From Propionibacteriaceae bacterium (GTDB lineage: Bacteria > Actinomycetota > Actinomycetes > Propionibacteriales > Propionibacteriaceae): a stretch of DNA of 7,375 nt. The DNA lies in assembly GCA_031282235.1 (NCBI GenBank), contig JAITED010000047.1:1-7375 (forward strand), read 5' to 3'. Numbering within the stretch: the stretch's first letter is position 1; the number at the start of each line of letters is the position of its first letter. Position numbers and translations under genes: made by a program. Below are positions 1-5,111 of this stretch, piece by piece. The notes below the pieces were generated by a model that ran no database searches, was not told the DNA's origin, and saw only the letters and a program-made list of their open reading frames with translations.

Positions 1-746
1 TCCTCCTGCGCGCCTTTCTGTAGCCCTTCTTCGCGGCCTTCTTTTCTTGCGGTGGATAGGGCGTTGTCCAAGTCATGTCTAGTGGTTTCGCGGCGGCGTT
101 CTAAATCTCGGAACTCTTCGGAGACGGTAACGCGTCGGTATGATTCAACTAGTTGTGTCACGCTTTTTACCCCCAAACTGTTTAAGTGTTTTAGTTCTTC
201 TTCCGTTTTAGCATGAAACAGGGCTAGTAGCAACACTAGTTCGCTGCTGTTTACGTTTACTGTTTTAGGGAGTTTCGGTAGCTCAAAGAAATGTATCCCG
301 AATTTATCTGAAAGTACTTCGTAGTGTTCAGTATCAAAAATACGAAACTCACTACGGAACTCTTTCCAACCGAATAGGTTGAACTCCAAAATGTTTATGC
401 ATATCACTTGGGGTAGTTCAACATAACCGTGACCAGCAAGTAGCGCGGAAGAAAACTGTCTCGCCCAGTTGAATAGGGAGCGTTCTCGGTAGTTTTTTTC
501 ATCTACTACTTGTACTTCTAGGTTCACTCTACGTCCGCGCATTAGCATGTTGATGTCTAGGCGTAGAAGTTTATCTTCTATGTTTTCTTCTGGTGGCAGT
601 TCTGGGTTGATAACTTGGAACTCCTCCAGTTCATCAACACTAACTTCTAGTACTGCTGCTACTAAACGTTTCAATACTTCTTCCTCTTTCGCGAATACCG
701 TTTTGAATAGTACGTCGTTTGTGAATCGGTATTTTAATAAAGTCAT
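1..746 (-). CDS. Rpn family recombination-promoting nuclease / putative transposase (PD-(D/E)XK), 3' end cut by window edge
   Basis: The reading frame is open from ATG at 746 to the left edge: 248 codons seen, no stop, so the C-terminus is missing. The N-terminus (MTLLKYRFTNDVLFKTVFAK) has the 'nDvLFKxvF' opening typical of the Rpn/PDDEXK_2 family. The nuclease core is visible as D64 in LRLDINM, then E77 and Q79 in NLEVQV, the D...ExQ form of the PD-(D/E)XK site. The tail from about residue 212 is charged and helical and ends in KEGREEGLQKGAQE, the Gly-spaced charged repeat common at the C-terminus of these proteins. Characterised Rpn proteins (E. coli RpnA) are DNA endonucleases that promote RecA-independent recombination; other members are annotated as transposases or phage-defence factors. 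That this copy is active is inference from the intact residues. Upstream Shine-Dalgarno pairing is weak (AGAAAG only). The gene is clearly more AT-rich than its neighbours, which suggests transfer. It lies downstream of gluQ on the same strand, 194 bp away, so it probably has its own promoter. Confidence 0.85.
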   Translation of the reverse strand, partial: MTLLKYRFTNDVLFKTVFAKEEEVLKRLVAAVLEVSVDELEEFQVINPELPPEENIEDKLLRLDINMLMRGRRVNLEVQVVDEKNYRERSLFNWARQFSSALLAGHGYVELPQVICINILEFNLFGWKEFRSEFRIFDTEHYEVLSDKFGIHFFELPKLPKTVNVNSSELVLLLALFHAKTEEELKHLNSLGVKSVTQLVESYRRVTVSEEFRDLERRRETTRHDLDNALSTARKEGREEGLQKGAQE

Positions 747-852
747 GGTTGTTAGCTTTCTGTGATTGTTTTTCTACATAAAAGGAGTGTGTTCCCTTTA
801 CGGTTAGCTCTCTACACAGAAATCCCCCAAACCGGCCAACCAATTTCCCAAA

Positions 853-888
853 TGTGGATAACTTTCTCCATTTTCCGAGTTATCCACA
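853..888. promoter_or_regulatory. Pair of perfect DnaA boxes facing opposite ways
   Basis: TGTGGATAA at 853-861 is the exact complement of the consensus DnaA box TTATCCACA, and a second exact box on the + strand lies at 880-888, with 18 bp between them. They sit in the 194-bp AT-rich gap between the gluQ stop and the nuclease start (747-940), about 105-140 bp upstream of the nuclease ATG. The sites could bind the initiator DnaA as a titration site or as a regulator of the nuclease gene. The match is seen; binding is inference. Nothing else convincing is in this gap: no clear promoter hexamers and no strong terminator after gluQ. Confidence 0.6.
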
Positions 889-940
889 GACTCCACTATC
901 CGGGAACAAACCCAGTGTGAGATGGTTCACGGTGCCAGAG

Positions 941-1834
941 CTAAAGATGAGGGTTGAATGGGGCGGGAATGCTGGGGGAGTCCAGCAGTTCGGGGCGGCG
1001 GCGTAACAGGGCGAGCAGTTCTTGCGGGGATGCGGTCTCCGGCCAACCGAGCGAGTTGGTGAGCAACTGATATACGGCGGCTACGCCGATTCCGGCGGCT
1101 GACAAGGCGCGCAGCGTCACGGCACCGTCTCGTTTGGCGAGACGCTCTCCGGATTCATTTACGGCTAGGCCGACGTGAATATAGTCGGGAGCGGGGAAAC
1201 CCAACTGGGTCGCCAACCAGGCTTGCCTAGGGGCCGAATCCAGCAGGTCAGCACCCCTGGTCACCTGAGTTACGCCCTGCAAACCGTCATCCACTACGGC
1301 GGCCAGATTGTAAGCGGGCACGCGGTCGTTGCGTATGAGCACGAAATCGTCAACCACGCGAGTCACCGCGCCCGCGAAACGGTCATGGACGGTGAACTCG
1401 GCGCGCTCGGCGCGTACACGAATCGCTGGGGGGCGGGTGCGGCGCTTCGCATCGCGTTCCGCAGCACTCAAGTTGGCGCAGGTGCCGGGGTAAGGACGAT
1501 ACGAGCCGTGCGGTGCCTGCGCCGCCTCCGCAATCTCGCGCCGGGTGCAGAAACACTCATACGTCGGCAGCGTGGCGGCAGCCGCCCGGTAAACATCGAA
1601 GTGTTCCGACTGTTTGCGCACCGCGCCGTCCCAATCCAACCCCAAAGCGGCCAAATCCGCCAACTGGGTTTGGGCGATACCGGGGGCAGCAGCGATACGA
1701 TACTGGTCTAAATCCTCAATACGCACATAGAACGGCAACCCAGCCGCCCGCGCGTAAACCCAAGCCAACAGCGCAGTGCGCAAGTTTCCCAGATGCAACT
1801 CGGCGGTGGGGGATGGAGCAAATCGGCCAGCCAT
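941..1834 (-). CDS. gluQ: Glutamyl-queuosine tRNA(Asp) synthetase (GluQ)
   Basis: This 297-residue protein is a short class I synthetase related to the GluRS catalytic domain, without an anticodon-binding domain. The family charges glutamate and transfers it to the queuosine base at position 34 of tRNA(Asp) in the cytoplasm. The opening GRFAPSPTAELHLGN holds the HIGH-type motif (H14-LGN). RIEDLD (39-43, with E40) follows, and LAKRDGA (K234-R235) stands for KMSKS. The zinc site is complete: C94, C96, Y115 and C119. Y175 and R193 fit the known glutamate-binding positions by spacing. The start is taken as ATG at 1834, because MAGRFAPSPT is the usual family N-terminus; a TTG at 1870 would add 12 residues with no homology and run into a repeat. 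The Shine-Dalgarno is poorly spaced (AGAGGG directly before the ATG, or GGCGAGG further up). The gene is divergent from pafB. Whether the organism makes or salvages queuosine cannot be seen here. Confidence 0.93.
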   Translation of the reverse strand: MAGRFAPSPTAELHLGNLRTALLAWVYARAAGLPFYVRIEDLDQYRIAAAPGIAQTQLADLAALGLDWDGAVRKQSEHFDVYRAAAATLPTYECFCTRREIAEAAQAPHGSYRPYPGTCANLSAAERDAKRRTRPPAIRVRAERAEFTVHDRFAGAVTRVVDDFVLIRNDRVPAYNLAAVVDDGLQGVTQVTRGADLLDSAPRQAWLATQLGFPAPDYIHVGLAVNESGERLAKRDGAVTLRALSAAGIGVAAVYQLLTNSLGWPETASPQELLALLRRRPELLDSPSIPAPFNPHL

Positions 1835-1866
1835 GCCCTCTAGTATCCTCGCCTTCCATCCCGTTC

Positions 1867-1890
1867 TCAAAGGGGGTGGCAGGCGTAGCC
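1867..1890 (+). repeat. Partial copy of the palindromic repeat, just upstream of gluQ
   Basis: Bases 1870-1884 (AAGGGGGTGGCAGGC) are identical to 1914-1928 in the left arm of the larger element. TCAAAGGGGGTG (1867-1878) also matches the reverse complement of its right arm. The copy lacks the partner C-run needed for the full outer hairpin and fades after GTAGCC. It occupies the likely 5' leader of gluQ, 33-56 bp before its ATG. Confidence 0.7.
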
Positions 1891-1893
1891 GAC

Positions 1894-1899
1894 CTTATA
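1894..1899 (-). promoter_or_regulatory. Possible -10 box for gluQ
   Basis: Read on the - strand this is TATAAG, five of six matches to TATAAT, 60 bp upstream of the gluQ ATG and touching the end of the palindromic element. At the expected distance there is only a C-rich run and no recognisable -35 box. The call rests on the hexamer and its position alone. Confidence 0.25.
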
Positions 1900-1900
1900 A

Positions 1901-2011
1901 AGCCCCCTTCTTGAAGGGGGTGGCAGGCTTTGCCTGACGGGGGTTACCACCCCGCATCATTCACCAATAACCCCCGCCGCCTACGGCGGCACCCCCTTTG
2001 AAAAGGGGGCT
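1901..2011. repeat. 111-bp palindromic REP/MITE-like element with two inverted arms
   Basis: The left arm (1901-1946) and right arm (1968-2011) are imperfect inverted copies that begin and end with AGCCCCCTT / AAGGGGGCT, separated by a 21-bp spacer. Each arm also folds on its own into two hairpins. On the left these are CCCCCTT-CTTG-AAGGGGG (1903-1920) and CAGGC-TTT-GCCTG (1924-1936). On the right they are GCCGCC-TAC-GGCGGC (1976-1990) and CCCCCTT-TGAA-AAGGGGG (1992-2009). The element lies between two divergent genes, where a shared terminator would have no function, so a mobile REP- or MITE-like origin is more likely. It contains no ORF of its own. Secondary effects on gluQ or pafB transcripts are possible but not shown. 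Confidence 0.8.
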
Positions 2012-2187
2012 AAAACCCACTGATTAGACAGAAAAGCCTTCCCCGAAGCAGTAGGTTCTTTCACCCCCTGCCTCACGTAATTTAGGCACATCGGAGTTAC
2101 GAGGATTTAGGACGAGTGTTCTTAAGGGTTAAAGGGGCGTAAAGAGAGTAGTCTGCGCATAAGGCGGCCAGAGAAAGGCGGTGTCTG
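2012..2187 (+). other. pafB upstream region
   Basis: These 176 bp run from the palindromic element to the pafB start and must carry the operon promoter if it lies near the gene. I see no convincing -35/-10 pair and no clear LexA- or PafBC-type operator. AAAGGCGG (2174-2181) is a fair ribosome binding site for pafB, 6 bp before its ATG. No RNA gene or small ORF with a ribosome binding site could be supported. Confidence 0.4.
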
Positions 2188-3153
2188 ATGTCCGCGCGGA
2201 AATCGGAGCGGTTGTTAAACCTGACGATTGCGCTTTTGAGCGCCCGTATGTTCCTTTCGCGGGAACAGATTCGCATTCTAGTCAGCGGTTATCACGGGCT
2301 TTCGGACGAGGCATACGACCGCCGATTCGAGCGTGACAAGGATGAACTGCGCAGTTTAGGCGTGCCGGTGGAGATGGGTTCCAACTCGGCGCTGTTCGAG
2401 GATGAGGTGGGGTATCGCATACGTCCGGCAGCTTTCCAACTGCCAGAGATTGAGTTCAATGCGGCTGAGCAGGCGGTGCTCGCGGCGGCGAAGCAAGTCT
2501 GGCAACAAACCCAGATGGCGGAGACCACTGGGCGTGCGCTGGCCAAACTGGGCGCGGACGCGGCTGACAACCCATTCACGGCTTTCACCCCCAGCATGAA
2601 CGTGCAGGATGCGGCGTTCTGGCCGCTGTTGCGCGCGCTCTCTAAACGACAAGTCGTCACATTCAACTACCGCGATGGCGCGCTGCGCACGGTGGAACCC
2701 TGGCGGCTGATAATGCGGCGCGGCAGTTGGTATCTGCTCAGCTACGACCGGGGCAAGGGCGAACCGCGTACATTCAAGCTACCCAGAATCAGTTCCGCGG
2801 TGCGAGAGGTGGGGGAGCCGGAGGCGTTCAGCGTTCCCGCCGATGTGGACAGTGCCGCGCTGCTCGCCAAACTAGACGCTTCCCCTGCCGACGCGGTGGC
2901 CGTAGTGGCGATACGGGAGGGGCGCGCCGCCGAGCTGACCGCACGCGGCACCAAGACTACGTGGCGTACTCCCTTGCCAACGGGGTTTACTGCTTGGCGG
3001 GTGCCGTATCCCACTCAGGTTGGGCTGGTGGCAGATGTGGCCGCCGCCGGAGGCGACTGCCTGCCGCTTGACCCGCCCGAACTGGTGGCGGGGGTGCGCT
3101 CCCATCTCGCAGCTTTAGTAGCCAGCTTGGGGAAAGGGGAAGCGCTACGATGA
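2188..3153 (+). CDS. pafB: WYL-domain transcription regulator PafB
   Basis: A 321-residue protein and first gene of the operon. In mycobacteria PafB and PafC together activate the LexA/RecA-independent DNA-damage regulon; the name comes from linkage to the proteasome accessory factor locus in some species. The N-terminal winged helix (about 4-65) has the PafB pattern KSERLLNLTIALLSAR...LSREQIR and ERDKDELRSLGVPVE. The WYL domain (about 140-205) includes W181-Y182-L183 in GSWYLLSYDR and the conserved tail R194-TFKLPRI, thought to bind a ligand such as single-stranded DNA or a nucleotide. The C-terminal part (about 215-315) fits the WCX extension. Length is normal for the family. The ATG at 2188 is supported by AAAGGCGG just upstream and by the family N-terminus. 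The stop overlaps the pafC start (ATGA), implying translational coupling and a 1:1 partnership. No proteasome genes are in view, so a DNA-damage role is more likely than a proteasomal one. Confidence 0.92.
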   Translation: MSARKSERLLNLTIALLSARMFLSREQIRILVSGYHGLSDEAYDRRFERDKDELRSLGVPVEMGSNSALFEDEVGYRIRPAAFQLPEIEFNAAEQAVLAAAKQVWQQTQMAETTGRALAKLGADAADNPFTAFTPSMNVQDAAFWPLLRALSKRQVVTFNYRDGALRTVEPWRLIMRRGSWYLLSYDRGKGEPRTFKLPRISSAVREVGEPEAFSVPADVDSAALLAKLDASPADAVAVVAIREGRAAELTARGTKTTWRTPLPTGFTAWRVPYPTQVGLVADVAAAGGDCLPLDPPELVAGVRSHLAALVASLGKGEALR

Positions 3154-4115
3154 CCAGTCAAGACCAAGTGGAACGGCTGCTCTCGTTGGTGCCGTATCTG
3201 CAACAGCACCCCGGAGTGGCGTTGGACAAAGCGGCGCGGGTGTTCGACGTCACACCGGAACAGATTATGAAAGACCTCCGGGTCGTCTTGTACACCGGGC
3301 TGCCCGGCGGCTTGCCTGGCGACCTCATCGAAGTGGACCTAGAGGTGGTCGAGAGCGACGGGGAGATTTATTTAAGCAACTCCGAGTTTCTGCCCCGCCC
3401 ACTGCGCTTCAGCGGCGAGGAGGCGTTGGCGCTCATCATCGCATTAGAGGCCATCATTGACGTATACGCCGGGGAGGCCGCCGATGCCGCAGCGAGTGCG
3501 CTGTCGAAACTCGTGGAAGCGGTGGGAGCGGCACAGTTGGGGCAGGTTTGGGTGGACGTGGCTAGCGGCGATGATACGGTACGCGCCGCGCTCACGGCGG
3601 CAATCGCAGCCAACCGTCGGGTGCAGTTTCACTACTTGGGGGTCAGCACCGGGGAGGAAACCGCGCCCATCGTAGACCCGGTGCGTATCGACATTCGAGA
3701 TGGGGTGGCGTATCTCATCGGGTTCACGCCTGCGCGTGCCGCATGGCGCACCTACCGGTTGGAACGTATCACAGCCGTAGTCGATACGGGTATCGCTGCC
3801 GCCGCACCCCCCGATGCGCCGCCGCGTAAAGCCAGTTGGTTTGAGGCGCTGGATGCCGATTTCACCGTCACTTTAGATTTGAGTGCTGCCGCCGAGTGGG
3901 TGAGCGAGTATCTGCCGGTGCGGGATAAGAAAACCATCCCGAAAGGTTTACGGGTGAGTCTGCCGGTTGCCAGCCCCCAATGGCTCACCCGGCTGCTGCT
4001 CTCGCTCGGGCCTTACGTATTAGCGGTCAACCCTCCGGAGGCTGCCGCTGATGCCGTAGCTAAAGCCGGTATCGCGTTACGAGAGTTGGACGCTTTCACG
4101 CGCGCAAACGACTAG
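3150..4115 (+). CDS. pafC: WYL-domain transcription regulator PafC
   Basis: A 321-residue partner of PafB. The N-terminal helix-turn-helix (about 5-48) reads VERLLSLVPYLQQHPGVALDKAARVFDV, the usual PafC opening. The region FSGEEALALIIALEAI (87-102) is the linker helix common to WYL regulators. The WYL domain (about 145-210) has a changed motif: A187-Y188-L189 in place of WYL, while R200-TYRLERI is kept. The C-terminal section (about 235-315) resembles the WCX domain. The start ATG overlaps the pafB stop and is preceded by AAAGGGGA (3133-3140), 9 bp away. PafB and PafC act as a heterodimer in species studied (fused in some), consistent with the 4-bp overlap. The loss of W in one partner may mean that ligand sensing rests with PafB; that is inference. 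Confidence 0.91.
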   Translation: MTSQDQVERLLSLVPYLQQHPGVALDKAARVFDVTPEQIMKDLRVVLYTGLPGGLPGDLIEVDLEVVESDGEIYLSNSEFLPRPLRFSGEEALALIIALEAIIDVYAGEAADAAASALSKLVEAVGAAQLGQVWVDVASGDDTVRAALTAAIAANRRVQFHYLGVSTGEETAPIVDPVRIDIRDGVAYLIGFTPARAAWRTYRLERITAVVDTGIAAAAPPDAPPRKASWFEALDADFTVTLDLSAAAEWVSEYLPVRDKKTIPKGLRVSLPVASPQWLTRLLLSLGPYVLAVNPPEAAADAVAKAGIALRELDAFTRAND

Positions 4116-4124
4116 GCTAGTGCG

Positions 4125-5111
4125 GTGAGTACGCCAACTGCGACTTTAGTCGTCAACCCGGTCAGCGGGCACGGCAAAGCCGGGAAACTGCTGCCTCGGG
4201 TGACGTTCGAGTTGGTGCGCGGACTGCCCGAATACACCGTGCAGGTGCGCGAAACTGCGAACTACTCCGAAGCGAACTACTACGCGCGTGAGGCGGTGGC
4301 TACGGCAGCCGCCAATACGTCCGCCAACCCCGACATGCTGTTAGTGATGGGGGGCGATGGCATGGCGGCGGTCGGCCTCAACGCCTGCGCTGGCACCGAC
4401 GTGCGACTAGGAGTGATACCGGCAGGCACCGCTAACGATTTCTGCCGTGGCATGGGGGTGCCGTTCACCACGGTGGCCGCGGTCAAGGCGATGTTGGCTG
4501 GGTTTGAGCGCTTGGTTGACCTAACCGAAGTGGAGGGGCGTTTAGTGGGGGGAGCCACTCGCCGCTACGTGGGTTCGGTGGTCTCCACCGGATACGACGC
4601 GAAAGTGAACTACCGCACCAATCACCGTGCTGTATCGCTGGGTTCTTTTTCGTATACGTTCGACGCTTTAGCGGAGTTGGCGAAGTTTAAGCCGCTCAAC
4701 TACCGCGTGGTTATCGACGGGCAGGCGCTGGAACTGCCCGCGATGTTGATTGCGGTGGGCAACGCTGGGGTGTTTGGCGGCGATATGCACATCTGCCCGG
4801 TGGCCGACCCGACAGACGGCTGGTTGGATGTCACCCTAGTCGCGCCGGTGTCGCGGGTCACGCTGCTACAGATGCTGCCCCGGATGTTCTCGGGCGCGTT
4901 CGTTAAACACCCGTCGGTGCGGTTGTTGCGCTGCCACGAAATCACTATTGATGGCGATGACATGTTCGCTATGGGCGATGGCGAAGAACTGGGGGAGGTG
5001 CCGCTCACCGCGCGCTGCCGCCGGGGGGCGCTGTATCTGCTGGGTTCTGCGAAACCTAACCCGCTCGCGCTGCCGCCCGGTATCAGTGTGAAAACTATTG
5101 AGGACGTATGA
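4125..5111 (+). CDS. Diacylglycerol/lipid kinase family protein (DagK/YegS/LCB5 type)
   Basis: A 328-residue soluble, probably membrane-associated lipid kinase. The family uses ATP to phosphorylate diacylglycerol or a related lipid alcohol; the exact substrate cannot be read from sequence. Motifs in order: NPVSGHGKA (11-19), the nucleotide-binding GGDGM (76-80, with M in the usual T place), PAGTANDFCR (99-108), GNAGVFGGDMHICP (212-225) followed by ADPTDGWLDV, and D285-GEELGEVP near the end, which holds the conserved acidic residues. No signal peptide or transmembrane segment is seen. The start is GTG at 4125, 9 bp after the pafC stop, with only a weak ribosome binding site; MSTPTATLVVNP is the normal family N-terminus. 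The stop overlaps the helY start. In many actinobacteria a kinase of this kind sits beside helY after tatA-tatC, so its place here is conserved even though the tat genes are absent. Confidence 0.9.
   Translation: MSTPTATLVVNPVSGHGKAGKLLPRVTFELVRGLPEYTVQVRETANYSEANYYAREAVATAAANTSANPDMLLVMGGDGMAAVGLNACAGTDVRLGVIPAGTANDFCRGMGVPFTTVAAVKAMLAGFERLVDLTEVEGRLVGGATRRYVGSVVSTGYDAKVNYRTNHRAVSLGSFSYTFDALAELAKFKPLNYRVVIDGQALELPAMLIAVGNAGVFGGDMHICPVADPTDGWLDVTLVAPVSRVTLLQMLPRMFSGAFVKHPSVRLLRCHEITIDGDDMFAMGDGEELGEVPLTARCRRGALYLLGSAKPNPLALPPGISVKTIEDV

Noticed and set aside
547..765. 72-codon Ser/Thr-rich + strand ORF opposite the nuclease gene
   Set aside because: The composition is the mirror of Glu/Lys-rich codons on the other strand, where a family-consistent protein is encoded.
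853..888. Replication origin (oriC)
   Set aside because: Only two boxes are present and there is no dnaA, dnaN or other origin-linked gene in the window.
1175..1711. 178-codon + strand ORF opposite gluQ
   Set aside because: It is antisense to a well-recognised synthetase with full motifs, has no family-like sequence, and fits the open shadow frames expected in GC-rich DNA.
1835..1870. N-terminal extension of GluQ from TTG at 1870
   Set aside because: The extra 12 residues match nothing in the family and start inside the repeat copy; ATG at 1834 gives the standard N-terminus.
1903..2009. The palindromes as the transcription terminator of gluQ or pafB
   Set aside because: Both genes read away from this region, so it lies upstream of each; the hairpins also lack a trailing T run.
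2012..2187. SOS (LexA) box or PafBC operator before pafB
   Set aside because: GAGTGTTCTTAAGG resembles half of a LexA site, but the other half is absent, and no good PafBC-type motif was found.
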